64,000 nucleotides of DNA from Alkalinema sp. FACHB-956 (GCF_014697025.1 NZ_JACJRC010000015.1:62001-126000); one strand, 5' to 3'. Positions 1-8,879 are shown, counted from the first letter of the stretch. The notes: generated from the sequence alone by a model not told the origin. Numbers and translations: made by a program.

Positions 1-1
1 T

Positions 2-802
2 GAAAAGGGCGGTGTCGGTAAGTCTTTATTTGCTCGGGTGATGGTGCAATATTGCATCGATCGCCAGCTTCCCCATGTGTTGGTAGAAGCCGATCGCAGC
101 AATCCTGACGTAGGGGAAGTCTATCCTGAAGGATGTGAGCGAGCTGTCTTTAGTGAAGCTGAACGCAAAGCCTACGATGCCGATCGCATTTTTGACCTGG
201 CGATCAAAACTCCAGTGATTGTGAATCTCCCAGCTCAGGTCTTTCCAGCCGTTACCGATTGGATTGAGCGCAATGGGGTGCTGGAGATGGGGGCACAGCA
301 TGGGGTCAGTATCTGTAAGTGGTTTATCTGCACCGGTGGCTATGACAGTGTGCAGCTTTTCATCCAATCTTTGAAGCAGTTTGATGGCAAAGTACAACAT
401 GTTTTTGTCCGTAACTGGGGACTGTGTGATGACTGGTCTCACCTGGACAGTAGAGATGAACTACAAAAACTTCTGGCAAAGCAAAAAGTCCCCGTGCTTG
501 ACTTTCCTAAATTTAGCTATCGAGAGCGTGATCACCTGGATGCCAAGCGAATTTCTTTTTCCAAAGGCAGGGAAAGTGGTGAACTGGGCGTTTTGGGGAA
601 ACAGCGGCTCCATACGTTTCTCAAAAGTGCTTATCAGGCGATCGACCAGGCAAACATCTGGAAACTCTCGCAGTCGGAAGTCAGTCCTTCAAATCCAACT
701 GCGACTGATGAACCATCATTGGAAGCTGGAAAAGCTGACATTCAAACGGCTGAACCAGCAGCAAGCGGCTCTAAATCCCGCAACAGCAAACGTTCAAGCT
801 AA
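2..802 (+). CDS. ParA/MinD-like P-loop ATPase, StbB/TraL type (5' end outside window)
   Basis: The frame is open from base 2 and its first visible codons read EKGGVGKSLFARV, so the gene starts upstream of the window. KGGVGKS is the deviant Walker A motif of ParA/MinD-type ATPases. A GTG at 38 cannot be the start because it would remove the P-loop. About 266 residues are visible. The tail from roughly residue 225 is Ser/Ala/Lys-rich, ends SKSRNSKRSS and is probably disordered. Plasmid relatives such as StbB and IncP TraL act in plasmid stability or transfer. The gene heads a tight run (14-bp gap to the next gene, then 32 bp) into a membrane protein and a lipoprotein, which suits a transfer or partition role. 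The ATPase class is clear; the exact role is inferred. Confidence 0.75.
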   Translation, partial: EKGGVGKSLFARVMVQYCIDRQLPHVLVEADRSNPDVGEVYPEGCERAVFSEAERKAYDADRIFDLAIKTPVIVNLPAQVFPAVTDWIERNGVLEMGAQHGVSICKWFICTGGYDSVQLFIQSLKQFDGKVQHVFVRNWGLCDDWSHLDSRDELQKLLAKQKVPVLDFPKFSYRERDHLDAKRISFSKGRESGELGVLGKQRLHTFLKSAYQAIDQANIWKLSQSEVSPSNPTATDEPSLEAGKADIQTAEPAASGSKSRNSKRSS

Positions 803-816
803 GGGAGGTAAGGCTG

Positions 817-1605
817 ATGACCAACCCCCGCCAAATAGAAGAACCTCTGGATCTGGATGATCAATTTCTGGAATCAATGGCGGCCAGAGGCAAAGGTCTA
901 AATCGGATTCCCTACCCGACCCTGCTCGATCTGGCAATTCGCGGGAAGGATGATTCTTTCAAAGCCAGAGTATGGGAGATTGTCGTGCAAACGGGAATTG
1001 ACCCGGACGACCCAGCCTTCTTGATGCTGGTTGCAACTGGCAGGCTAGAAGTGTTGCTAGAAGACAGTCCCCAAGAGATGGAGACCATGTTTGATCAGTG
1101 GCAGACGCAGTTATATGATCGGCTCCAGACCTATGAAAAGGTAGCGATCAAGGGACACCAAAAGGCGATCGCCCAAACCGTCTCTGCCCTGATTCGTCGC
1201 ACAGAGTTTGAGCGGGCTATTCACTCGGTTCCCTCATTGATTGCAGCCGGGCTATTGCTTCTGGTTACAGCCGGATTGGGAGGATTCTTGGGCATTGCCG
1301 GACTTTCCTGGTATCAAGCCAGTCGCCCCCTCGACCCTACCGGAATCCGACAATTGACATTAGAACAAGCCAAGGCTTTAGACTGGGCAACCAGTGCTGA
1401 GGGTCAATTTTCTCAAAAGCTGATGAACTGGAATCAGGACTTGTTGAGCCGCGATCGCAATGGTCAGCTCGTCTGTACTAATGAAGTTAAGCGATTGGGG
1501 GTCACTCTGGAGATGCTGCCTAATCGAAAAGCGACTGCTGGATTCTGCACGTTATGGGTTCAGCCTCCCAATCAACGCGAATTTGCACCCGTTCAAGGAA
1601 ACTGA
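817..1605 (+). CDS. Single-pass membrane protein of transfer region, unknown function
   Basis: This 262-residue protein starts at an ATG preceded by a strong ribosome site (GGGAGG). One hydrophobic segment lies at about residues 139-165 (Leu/Ala/Gly-rich). Before it is a charged, probably helical cytoplasmic part; after it is a domain of about 95 residues with two cysteines. I recognise no catalytic motif. It follows the ParA-like ATPase by 14 bp and precedes a lipoprotein by 32 bp, all on the plus strand, so the three are probably co-transcribed. A membrane-anchored protein between an ATPase and a lipoprotein fits a secretion or conjugation accessory role, but that is inference from position only. 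Confidence 0.65.
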   Translation: MTNPRQIEEPLDLDDQFLESMAARGKGLNRIPYPTLLDLAIRGKDDSFKARVWEIVVQTGIDPDDPAFLMLVATGRLEVLLEDSPQEMETMFDQWQTQLYDRLQTYEKVAIKGHQKAIAQTVSALIRRTEFERAIHSVPSLIAAGLLLLVTAGLGGFLGIAGLSWYQASRPLDPTGIRQLTLEQAKALDWATSAEGQFSQKLMNWNQDLLSRDRNGQLVCTNEVKRLGVTLEMLPNRKATAGFCTLWVQPPNQREFAPVQGN

Positions 1606-1637
1606 GCATCTATTCAAAGTTCGAGGGGAATTTACCA

Positions 1638-2174
1638 ATGTGGACTTGTAAAGCTACTCAATACTGGACAGTTGTAACTGTGGCGGGGTTGCTTGCCGTT
1701 GGTTGCACTCCTCGCGCAACAACAGGAGGCGGAAATGAAGCCACTCAAGCGCAAAATTCTTCAATTCCAGAATATCCGCCGCTCTATAACGTGGATGTTG
1801 AGGTATGCGGCAACATTATTGCACCGCTCAAGGATGGAAAACGCTGCCTCACGACTCAACTTCAGCTTTGGGGTCCAGTTGGCGAGGCAAAGCTGGTTCG
1901 GGCTGGAGTTGGTCTGCCATCCGTGTCTGCCATACAGCATAAAGTTGCGATCGCCTCAAAAGGTTGCTACCCGGCATACTCCCAACCTTCACAAGAACAA
2001 TTTTACTGGGCAGACACGATTATCCAGGTTAATCAGGGTGGAAAAACCACGATCGAGGTGAAACCCACTCAACTTTCAAATCAGCAAGTTCATGAATTGG
2101 TCACTGGAAAGCTTTCAAATTCAAGTGTTCCAACCTTCGGTGGTGTTGGCTGCGAACCCGCCCCTGCAAGCTGA
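1638..2174 (+). CDS. Predicted lipoprotein, unknown function
   Basis: I place the start at the ATG at 1638, preceded by GAGGGGAA, rather than at an earlier in-frame start inside the upstream gene. The product of 178 residues then begins with a hydrophobic signal (WTVVTVAGLLAVGC) ending in a lipobox, LAVGC, with Cys23 as the likely lipidated residue. The mature part has scattered cysteines (for example VEVCGN, KRCLTT, KGCYPA, VGCEPA) that could form disulfides, and no motif I recognise. It ends the plus-strand run begun by the ParA-like gene. A small outer-envelope lipoprotein here recalls VirB7-like pieces of type IV secretion systems, but no sequence motif supports that. Confidence 0.65.
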   Translation: MWTCKATQYWTVVTVAGLLAVGCTPRATTGGGNEATQAQNSSIPEYPPLYNVDVEVCGNIIAPLKDGKRCLTTQLQLWGPVGEAKLVRAGVGLPSVSAIQHKVAIASKGCYPAYSQPSQEQFYWADTIIQVNQGGKTTIEVKPTQLSNQQVHELVTGKLSNSSVPTFGGVGCEPAPAS

Positions 2175-2205
2175 TCGCTTTGTCCCAGGAATCTTCGCTG
2201 AATTG

Positions 2206-2222
2206 TCCAGCAAGCTGCTGGA
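2206..2222. terminator. Small hairpin between convergent genes
   Basis: TCCAGCA and TGCTGGA form a 7-bp stem around an AGC loop, placed between the stop codons of a plus-strand and a minus-strand gene. There is no T-run on either side, so a terminator role is only suggested by position. Confidence 0.3.
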
Positions 2223-2242
2223 TAATTGATAACTGTTGAACC

Positions 2243-3310
2243 TCAATCCGGTTGCTCTTCTACGTCTCGTCCTTCTTCAACTTCAACTGATAAAATATTC
2301 AATTGAGTTTCTAACTCTTCAATGGTAGGCAAATTACCTTTGAGTGACTCTGGCAAGGCATTCTTGAGTTGATAGGTTGAAATCCCAATGGGCTTGTTGA
2401 CATCTCGAAGTGCATACTCAACCACCGTATGATCCTGAGTTTTACATAAAACAATTCCAATGGTTGGATTATCGATCGGGCTTCGTAATAAATCATCTAC
2501 TGCCGACACATAAAAATTCATTTTGCCCGAAAATTCTGGCTCAAATTCAACGGTCTTTAAATCAACCACCACAAAACAATGCAGACGAAAATGATAAAAT
2601 AATAAATCCAGCCTGTATTCCTTGCCACTCACCTGAATCGGATATTGACTACCAACAAACGAAAATCCAACTCCCATCTCCAGTAAAAATTCCCGGATGT
2701 GCCGAATCAAAGCCGTTTCTAGTTCTCGTTCCTGTGCTTCATGTCCTAGACTCAGGAAGTCAAAATTATAAGGATCGCGCAAAATTTGCTGCGCTAAATC
2801 TGATTGTGGCTGAGGAAGCATTTGCGTGAAGTTCGTCAGCACTCCTGCTCCTTGCCGTCGATATAGCCCACTTTCGACGCGCTGAGTCAGGACGCTACGG
2901 CTCCAGCCCTGTTGAATCGTCTGCTGAATGTACCACAGCCGTTCCTCTGGATCTTTCACCTTGTCTAGCAGCATGCAGTTATGAAACCAGGGAATTTGTC
3001 CAGCAACCTGCTGGACAAGTTGTTCATCCGGGTAGGCTTCCGCAAAGGCACGCATGTAGAGCAAATTAGTACGAGAAAAGCCTTTCATTTCAGGAAAGGC
3101 ACTTTGCAGGTCTTTTGCCAGCTTGCTGATGACTTTTGCACCCCAGCCTTGCTCTTGCTGACGCATTAAAATTTCCCGCCCGATCTGCCAATAGAGCATC
3201 ACCAGTTCTCGGTTGACGGCTAAAGCTGCCTGGGTTTGTGCATTGCGAATTCGCTCTTTCAACCCATGCAGAAATTTGTCGTAGTCGCCCGATCGCAGGT
3301 CGATGCTCAT
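2243..3310 (-). CDS. YhcG-family (DUF1016) PD-(D/E)XK nuclease
   Basis: The start chosen is the internal ATG giving MSIDLRSGDYDKFLHGLKER, because YhcG-family proteins begin this way; the longer frame adds 66 unrelated residues. The 355-residue product has the family's N-terminal helical domain (AALAVNRELVMLYWQIGREI, then EQGWGAKVISKLAKDL and FPEMKGFSRTNLLYMRAF). The C-terminal nuclease domain has LDLLFYH followed by VVVDLKTVEF, the PD-(D/E)XK pattern with Asp in place of the usual Glu before Leu-Lys. The family is widespread on mobile DNA, sometimes near restriction or retron loci; its substrate is not settled. It converges on the lipoprotein gene and has no operon partner. Family assignment is firm, biological role unknown. 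Confidence 0.85.
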   Translation of the reverse strand: MSIDLRSGDYDKFLHGLKERIRNAQTQAALAVNRELVMLYWQIGREILMRQQEQGWGAKVISKLAKDLQSAFPEMKGFSRTNLLYMRAFAEAYPDEQLVQQVAGQIPWFHNCMLLDKVKDPEERLWYIQQTIQQGWSRSVLTQRVESGLYRRQGAGVLTNFTQMLPQPQSDLAQQILRDPYNFDFLSLGHEAQERELETALIRHIREFLLEMGVGFSFVGSQYPIQVSGKEYRLDLLFYHFRLHCFVVVDLKTVEFEPEFSGKMNFYVSAVDDLLRSPIDNPTIGIVLCKTQDHTVVEYALRDVNKPIGISTYQLKNALPESLKGNLPTIEELETQLNILSVEVEEGRDVEEQPD

Positions 3311-3469
3311 AAAAGGTACAGATGAACTGAGGCAGCTTTTACTATACCGTAGGAGGGGTAGTTTAGTGGCTTGAGAATAAAGGTATGCACCTCGCGGTGT
3401 CAGCCGCCAATCGTCCAAGATCGCTTGGACAATGGTTAAAACCCATCTACGTGGGCGGGCGGCAATGAA

Positions 3470-3495
3470 AAACCCCGACTCATCCGCCGGGGTTT
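3470..3495 (-). terminator. Rho-independent terminator for the 144-aa gene
   Basis: On the minus strand AAACCCCG pairs with CGGGGTTT across a 10-base loop and runs directly into TTTTT. It lies about 30 bp past the stop codon at 3525, the expected place for a terminator of that gene. Confidence 0.7.
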
Positions 3496-3524
3496 GGGTG
3501 TTAGCCACGGTTGCGGCTCAAGCG

Positions 3525-3959
3525 TTAGTCATCCAGGTTGATGTCTTCTTCCAGATCAACTTCAAATTCCTCATCTGCATCCATGTCATCCGTTGTACTC
3601 AAGCCGTTTAGCGCATTCAAACGCCCCGTGCGGGTTGCTTTGTGGGCTGCACGGCGATCGCGCACTTCATCCAAATTTTGCAATCCATAGAGCTTGCGAG
3701 CATAGGTCAACAGATCCCGGAGTAAGGTTTCGGCATAGTCCTTGCGGAACTGAGCATTGTGCTGTTCCCAATCGAACTCCTGTCCGTTGAAACGAGCAGA
3801 TGCCGCTAGTTCCCGTCCAGACTCCTCCCGTAGCACTTCAATCACCATCAGTCGAACTTTCTCCTGATAGGGAATCACCCGTTGCAAAGCGGGTGTGTGC
3901 TTCGGTACCTTGCGTGCAGAGGTTTTCACAGATTTGCGTGTTGCAGTTGCAGTAACCAT
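3525..3959 (-). CDS. Small protein with basic N-tail and acidic C-tail, unknown
   Basis: The product has 144 residues and a good ribosome site (AAAGGAG) upstream. Residues 1-20 are Thr/Lys/Arg-rich. A core of about 100 residues includes FDWEQHNAQFRKDY and LRDLLTYARKLYGL. The last 20 residues are almost only Asp, Glu and small hydrophobics (DMDADEEFEVDLEEDINLDD). I recognise no family. The same layout, basic tail, compact core and acidic tail, is seen in the 216-residue and 368-residue proteins of this window. Acidic C-tails are typical of single-strand DNA binding proteins, but nothing else here proves that. It has its own terminator and upstream spacer, so it is probably a single-gene unit. 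Confidence 0.6.
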   Translation of the reverse strand: MVTATATRKSVKTSARKVPKHTPALQRVIPYQEKVRLMVIEVLREESGRELAASARFNGQEFDWEQHNAQFRKDYAETLLRDLLTYARKLYGLQNLDEVRDRRAAHKATRTGRLNALNGLSTTDDMDADEEFEVDLEEDINLDD

Positions 3960-4106
3960 GAGAATTGCTCCTTTATGAATGAGTTGGATTTCTCACCGCG
4001 ATCGCATCGCCAGATGCCTGCTTCGTGCAGTCCGAGCTTTCATTCCTTCCGCAGTTGTTACTGCCTTTAGTTTCAGCGTGCGAGGGAGGTGGGCGGGAAA
4101 AAAGAA

Positions 4107-4133
4107 CCCTGCATCAGCCGAACTAATGCAGGG
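4107..4133 (-). terminator. Rho-independent terminator for the 216-aa gene
   Basis: On the minus strand CCCTGCAT and ATGCAGGG form an 8-bp stem with an 11-base loop, followed by TTCTTTTTTCC. It lies about 35 bp past the stop at 4167. Confidence 0.7.
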
Positions 4134-4166
4134 CAAGCAATCAGACAGTGAACGAAGCTGAATGTG

Positions 4167-4817
4167 CTATTCGTCCTCTTCTTCGTCCAGATCCTCGTCT
4201 AATTCGTCATCTAGCTCGTCGTCCAGTTCATCACTGGCTTCGTCATCCAATTCATCGCTGAGATCATCAAGGTCATCGTCCAGTTCATCCTCCAAATCGT
4301 CCAGGTCGTCATCCTGCTCAGCCTGGAATGAGTTGCGGCGCTCTAGGGATGCCCGATTGAATTCCACCAGGTCTGCAACCGCTTGTTCTGGATCAGTACG
4401 AATGGTGTCATACAGCAGGCTCATCAGGATCGCCACCACTTCTGGTGGGTACTTCAGAGCATCGGGTTGTCCGAATAGTCGCGGGAACACCTTCGTATTC
4501 CATCGCTGCCAGTCGAACTTTTTGTTACCACCCTTCTTCTTCACCTGAGCGGCAATGTCAAGCCCAAGCTTTTCGCGGGTCGCATGCCCAATTTTGGTAG
4601 AGACACGAGCATCCCGGAGTTGCAGCTTTACGCCGTACTCCTTGAATACCAAGTTCCGCAATTCTTTGAGCAGTGCTGATGCGTTAGTTTCCGGCGGTCC
4701 ATCAAGCGTTGGTGCTTTGGCTTTGGTGGCTGAGGCTGTACCGTTAGGTTTAGCCATTTTGGAGGTGGCACCGTTGCGAGCGCCGTTGGAGGTGCGAGGT
4801 TTTGTGGTTGTTGCCAT
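4167..4817 (-). CDS. Protein with very acidic Asp/Glu C-terminal tail, unknown
   Basis: The 216-residue product has three zones. Residues 1-45 are Thr/Lys/Ala/Asn-rich and basic. A core of about 120 residues contains LLKELRNLVFKEYGVKLQLR and KFDWQRWNTKVFPRLFGQP. The last 50 or so residues are nearly all Asp, Glu and Leu with many DELDD and DDLDD units. The DNA for this tail is a repetitive GA-rich stretch. I cannot assign a family. It sits beside the 144-residue protein of the same layout, each with its own terminator. An ssDNA-binding or chaperone-like role is possible but unproven. Confidence 0.6.
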   Translation of the reverse strand: MATTTKPRTSNGARNGATSKMAKPNGTASATKAKAPTLDGPPETNASALLKELRNLVFKEYGVKLQLRDARVSTKIGHATREKLGLDIAAQVKKKGGNKKFDWQRWNTKVFPRLFGQPDALKYPPEVVAILMSLLYDTIRTDPEQAVADLVEFNRASLERRNSFQAEQDDDLDDLEDELDDDLDDLSDELDDEASDELDDELDDELDEDLDEEEDE

Positions 4818-4978
4818 CTTAATAAACTCCCAAATTCAAGGATTTCCCTCCCTCGCCGCATTAGCGGCATTTCCCTCCATTGGAAGTTTGATCAGTCATT
4901 TTAGAAGTGTCCACCTGGTTGAGGACTGAATGAAGCCCAGTTCGTTAGAAACGGTGAGAACCCTTACAGCTTTAGCTC
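4818..4978. other. Divergent spacer
   Basis: The 161 bases between the divergently transcribed 216-residue gene and the AAA+ ATPase gene should hold both promoters. GCCGCATTAGCGGC at about 4856-4869 can form a short hairpin. I see no clear operator. Confidence 0.3.
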
Positions 4979-6541
4979 ATGCAACCGTTGCAGGATTGGA
5001 TAAAACTGATCGAGCAGAACGCTCCGATCGTGGCGCTGGAATATCAGACTCCGGATCGGATGACGGTGTTGAGCCAGTTTTATCATTGGAGTAAGGCAAA
5101 ATCGCTCCCAGTTTATGTCTGGAATCCTGGTTACTCAGTGCTTCAGCAGTTGGTAGCACCTCACGGAAGGCTGTTTCTACAACCCACAACGCAAACGATA
5201 GAGCAAGACATTCTTCAATCCTTACTAGATCAGCCGGAACCAGGCATTTATCTTCTGGAAGGGGTTTTGAATAGCACTGTGGCAGAGATCAGCCAGCAAC
5301 GTTGCTACCAACTCTTGAATGCTTACCACCAGGCGCTGTGGAACCCGCTGTCCCATTATTGGGTCTTGCTGGAAACCTACGTTCAACTGCCTCTGGAACT
5401 GCAATCCTTTATTCCAGTCCTGTCTCATGCAATGCCCGATTGCCAGCAGGTAGAAGCGATCGTGACTCAGTTCTGTAACCGGCATCCCTGGATTGGCAAG
5501 GATGACTCTGAAGCTCAGCAACGATTGAGCGCGGCCTGTCAGGGGTTGCCAATGGGTGAGATTGAAATGGTGCTGGGCAGGCTGCTGACGTTTGCAGATA
5601 CCCCTGAGCCGTTGGTTCAATTGATTCTGGATCACAAGATCAATAAGCTGCGGGGACGTGGGCTGGAGTATATTGCAGAACCGGACGTGCCCACGGCTGC
5701 GGGATTGGATTTGTTAGAGCGGCGGTTGGAAGCGATCGCTTCTCTGCTTCGACCCGAAGCTCAACAATATGGGCTGAGCTTACCCACGGGTATGGTGCTG
5801 TGGGGACCACCCGGTACAGGCAAAAGTCTCTCTGCCAAACTGGCCGCTAGGAAGATGGGTTTACCTTTGCTGGCGGCAAATTGGGGCATTCTCTTGAGTA
5901 GCCCAAACCCCGATCGCGCTTTGAAGGAATTCATTGCGGTGGTCACGTCTCTGGCTCCCTGTGTCCTTTACTGGGATGACTTTGACAAGGGTTTTGCAGG
6001 TTGGGACTCTAACGTTGATGGCGGAATCGCCCGTCGTCTGTCGGCAACTCTACTGACCTGGATGCAGGAACACCAGGAGCCGATCTACACGATCGCAACC
6101 GTCAATCGTTTAGGACTGCTACCACCTGAATTGGTACGGCGATTCGAGGACATCTTCTTCGTGGATTTGCCCCATGAGGGAGCTAGATATGAGGTGTTCA
6201 ATCTACATCTGGCAAAGTACTTCCCAGCATTTCGAGGGAATGGTCAATCGCCCTGGACAGATGACCAATGGCGCAGGCTTTTGACAGAGTACCGCATTTG
6301 CACCCCTGCTGAGATTGGGAATGCGGTGCGGCGCTGTGCAGAGGAAGCGTTTTACAAGCGCAAACCGGGGCAGATTGAACTGGGGGATCTGTTGGGGCAG
6401 CGACAACAGTTCACACCAGCGATGGAACGGGAATCTGAGCAGATGCAGGCAATTCGGAATCAGGCGACCTATGCAAGACCTACAAGTGGGGGCGATCGGT
6501 CAAGCTTCGCTTATATCCACCGAGAGTTGTTTGATAGCTAG
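4979..6541 (+). CDS. Ycf46-like AAA+ ATPase
   Basis: The 520-residue protein follows the layout of the cyanobacterial and plastid Ycf46 family: an N-terminal region of about 250 residues opening with MQPLQDWIKLIEQNAPIVAL, then one AAA+ module. Walker A is GPPGTGKS at 276-283. Walker B reads VLYWDDFDKGF, with Asp333-Asp334 where most AAA+ proteins have Asp-Glu; the second acidic residue normally activates water, so ATPase activity may be altered. Downstream are YTIATVNR (sensor 1-like) and LVRRFEDIFFVDLP (arginine-finger region), both Ycf46-like. Its stop codon overlaps that of the convergent gene by 4 bp. Its role in cyanobacteria is poorly defined; on a plasmid it may serve a replication or stress function (inference). 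Confidence 0.8.
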   Translation: MQPLQDWIKLIEQNAPIVALEYQTPDRMTVLSQFYHWSKAKSLPVYVWNPGYSVLQQLVAPHGRLFLQPTTQTIEQDILQSLLDQPEPGIYLLEGVLNSTVAEISQQRCYQLLNAYHQALWNPLSHYWVLLETYVQLPLELQSFIPVLSHAMPDCQQVEAIVTQFCNRHPWIGKDDSEAQQRLSAACQGLPMGEIEMVLGRLLTFADTPEPLVQLILDHKINKLRGRGLEYIAEPDVPTAAGLDLLERRLEAIASLLRPEAQQYGLSLPTGMVLWGPPGTGKSLSAKLAARKMGLPLLAANWGILLSSPNPDRALKEFIAVVTSLAPCVLYWDDFDKGFAGWDSNVDGGIARRLSATLLTWMQEHQEPIYTIATVNRLGLLPPELVRRFEDIFFVDLPHEGARYEVFNLHLAKYFPAFRGNGQSPWTDDQWRRLLTEYRICTPAEIGNAVRRCAEEAFYKRKPGQIELGDLLGQRQQFTPAMERESEQMQAIRNQATYARPTSGGDRSSFAYIHRELFDS

Positions 6542-6870
6542 TCTTGAGAATCAGAGGTTACTTTGCCCAGATAGACACTTTTTAGTCCCATTCCTCCCTT
6601 CTTCGTTATCCCCCAATAGCGCAGGTAGCGGTAAGGTCCATAAGTCTTCCCTGTTTTAGAGTCAGGAATCATCTTCAATTCAATATGCCCTCGTCCCCCA
6701 TGCTTCCCTAGCGGTGTGCCATCCTCACGAGTCTCCTGCTTCTCCTCCTCTGCCTCCTCCCGCCGCGACTCCAATAGCCCCTGAATCATTTCAACCAGAT
6801 CCCCTAGCTCTTCATCACTCCAATCCTGGAGTTCCTGAATCAACCGCGCTGCTTTGCTCCGCTTTGGCAT
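6538..6870 (-). CDS. Small protein with GPYRYLRYW motif, unknown
   Basis: I start at MPKRSKAARL (110 residues), just after GGGGTGGG; a frame 7 residues longer is possible. The first 55 residues form an acidic helix (LQDWSDEELGDLVEMIQGLL, then Glu/Arg-rich). The C-terminal half has GHIELK, GPYRYLRYW and LKSVYLGK. A GPYxYLRY...YLGK pattern occurs in a small family of mobile-DNA proteins whose function I do not know. The upstream spacer carries two copies of the CTTAGGGAATA inverted repeat, so it may be regulated through them. It is encoded just downstream of a family A polymerase on the same strand. Confidence 0.6.
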   Translation of the reverse strand: MPKRSKAARLIQELQDWSDEELGDLVEMIQGLLESRREEAEEEKQETREDGTPLGKHGGRGHIELKMIPDSKTGKTYGPYRYLRYWGITKKGGMGLKSVYLGKVTSDSQD

Positions 6871-6897
6871 CTCCCACCCCTGACTCCGCAAAATTTG

Positions 6898-6941
6898 CTT
6901 AGGGAATACTTAGGGATATTTAGCTTGTTTTATTCCCTAAG
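6898..6941. repeat. CTTAGGGAATA inverted repeat, copy 1 (perfect)
   Basis: CTTAGGGAATA (6898-6908) and TATTCCCTAAG (6931-6941) are perfect 11-bp inverted arms 22 bp apart, with a partial extra copy CTTAGGGATA at 6909-6918. It lies upstream of the 110-residue gene. Related elements occur at 6967, 29691 and 29805. Confidence 0.75.
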
Positions 6942-6966
6942 TCCAGATTCATCCGTACTGCTTTTG

Positions 6967-7012
6967 CTTAGGGAAAACTCGACTCGTTATAAAGGCAAAA
7001 CTATTCTCTAAG
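6967..7012. repeat. CTTAGGGAATA inverted repeat, copy 2 (imperfect)
   Basis: CTTAGGGAAAA (6967-6977) faces TATTCTCTAAG (7002-7012) across 24 bp. The right arm overlaps the stop codon of the polymerase gene at 7008. It pairs with copy 1 in the same spacer. Confidence 0.65.
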
Positions 7013-8819
7013 CCTCATCGCCACCCCAACTAGCTGAAATTTTGATGTCCACGACGACCGGGATCGGATGCAGAAACTTCCGAGCCGCTGCAACCATACA
7101 GTGACGTAGGAGATAACTGATATGTTTCGCCTCAGCCACAGGACACTCCAGAAGGATCTCATCATGAACTGTGCAAATCAGCTTTGCTCCTGTCTCTGCC
7201 AACACTTTGTTGAGTTTCACTAACGCCAATTTCGTGATGTCAGCATTCAATCCCTGGACTGGATGATTCAGCAGCTCTGCCAGCCTGGGTTTATCTGCCC
7301 ACCTGCGCCGCCGTCCTGCCAGTGTACGGCTCTCCTTTATTCCCCGAATGTAACTGCGCTTAATCGTCTCATGCCATTCTGCTACTCCGGCGTAGGCTTC
7401 AAAGAATCGTTTTCGGAATGCCTTTGCCTGCTCCAGAGATAAAATGACCCCATACTTTGTTTCCGCGTAGCTCTGAAGTTTGGCGGCACCCATACCATAG
7501 ATCAGCCCAAAGTTGATGGCTTTGGCAAGCCGTCGATCTTCCTCACTCACCGCGTCGATCGCTTTCCCAGTCACCAAAGCTGCGGTTAGTTGATGCAGAT
7601 CCTCACCCCTACGATACGCTCGTTGCATCTGAGCATCGCCACTCAAACGGGCAACAATCCTCAGTTCAATCTGGGAGTAATCTGCTCGCACAATCCTGTA
7701 GCCGGGTGCAGCAACAAAACAGGTTCGAGCTGCGGCATCGCGAGGAATGGTTTGCAAAGGTGGATTGCGACAAGAGAACCGACCCGACCTGGCTCCAAGC
7801 TGATAGTAGGTCGGGTGAATCCTCCCTGTTACGGGATGGATATGTTTGGGCAGGCTGTCGGCAAAGGTAGCAGTAATTTTAGAAAGGTGGCGGTAATCCA
7901 ACAACGCTCGAATTACAGGATACTGTTTCGCCAGGGGAACCAGTTCCTTTTGGTTGGTTGAGTTTACTGGAATGCCAACCGCTTGCAGTGCTACAAGTAC
8001 CTGCTGGTGGGAATTTGGGTTAATCGTATCTGTCATTTCTGGTAGCAAGGACATCTGAGCGTTACCAGCGATCCGGAGTTGGCTGAGCTGATGAAGTGCC
8101 GCATCCCGATCGCTCTCCAGCTTTGCCCCCAAACTTTTCCAGCGGGAGAGATCCAGCAACATCCCATTCAGCTCCATCTGAGCCACCGCAGGCATACAGT
8201 GAAACTCCAGTTGGGCAATTTTGAGGAGGTGCGATCGCTCCAACTTCTTGACCAGGATCGGGTACAGTTCCAATAAAATTGCAGCATCCAACGCCGCATA
8301 CTGTAACTGTTTTGGGGTCAGGGGCTTGCTCCAATCACTGACCTGTTGGGTTTTATCCAGTTCTATATTCAATAGCTTTTGAGCAAGCGTCTGCAACGAG
8401 AGACTGGTTTTCAGTCCTGCCGTCAACACACGATAGGCAAGTTGGGTATCGAAAAAGGGGGGAGCGGGTTGGAGTCCTGCTTGGGCAAGGAACTGCCAGT
8501 CAAATTTGCCGTTGTGAGTAATTTTGAGCACAGGGCTGGAGAGGATCTGTTGCAGCGGGTGGCGATCGCAGGAAGCAATCTGGGGTAAATCAATGAGCAT
8601 CACTGGCTGATCCGGGACTGCAAGCTGAATGAGCCGAATCGTATGAATGTGAGGATCTAACCCAGTTGTCTCGCAGTCCAATCCAAGCATAGGAGCCTGG
8701 TTTAGCGATTCTCCTCCGGAGAGGCTACGCAAGCGCAGTGCCAATTCAAGTTCTTTCCCTGACGTAATCAGTTGATAGGTGACCTCTTGCAAATGAGGGT
8801 GAGTTTGGGAGGCAGGCAT
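7008..8819 (-). CDS. Family A DNA polymerase (3'-5' exonuclease and polymerase domains)
   Basis: The 603-residue protein lacks the 5' nuclease domain of full Pol I. The DEDDy exonuclease is intact: LDCETTGL (Asp48, Glu50), HNGKFDWQFL (Asp107) and YAALDAA (Tyr174, Asp178). The polymerase has motif A ADYSQIELR (Asp380), motif B RLAKAINFGLIYG (430-442) and motif C VHDEILLE (551-558, Asp553). An insert between the two domains carries QMSLL (255-259), a possible beta-clamp binding pentapeptide; the second family A polymerase in the window has QLDLL at the matching place. It is monocistronic or linked to the downstream 110-residue gene. It probably copies plasmid DNA, or fills gaps, with the clamp and loader encoded nearby. 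Confidence 0.9.
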   Translation of the reverse strand: MPASQTHPHLQEVTYQLITSGKELELALRLRSLSGGESLNQAPMLGLDCETTGLDPHIHTIRLIQLAVPDQPVMLIDLPQIASCDRHPLQQILSSPVLKITHNGKFDWQFLAQAGLQPAPPFFDTQLAYRVLTAGLKTSLSLQTLAQKLLNIELDKTQQVSDWSKPLTPKQLQYAALDAAILLELYPILVKKLERSHLLKIAQLEFHCMPAVAQMELNGMLLDLSRWKSLGAKLESDRDAALHQLSQLRIAGNAQMSLLPEMTDTINPNSHQQVLVALQAVGIPVNSTNQKELVPLAKQYPVIRALLDYRHLSKITATFADSLPKHIHPVTGRIHPTYYQLGARSGRFSCRNPPLQTIPRDAAARTCFVAAPGYRIVRADYSQIELRIVARLSGDAQMQRAYRRGEDLHQLTAALVTGKAIDAVSEEDRRLAKAINFGLIYGMGAAKLQSYAETKYGVILSLEQAKAFRKRFFEAYAGVAEWHETIKRSYIRGIKESRTLAGRRRRWADKPRLAELLNHPVQGLNADITKLALVKLNKVLAETGAKLICTVHDEILLECPVAEAKHISYLLRHCMVAAARKFLHPIPVVVDIKISASWGGDEA

Positions 8820-8879
8820 AATCGGAAATGGATGGAGGACTAGCTTGAAGGGGCGGTAGCACCAACCATCTCCGGTGAT

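Noticed and set aside
4162..4548. Ser-rich plus-strand frame opposite the acidic tail.
   Set aside because: It is the antisense image of Asp/Glu codons in the 216-residue gene.
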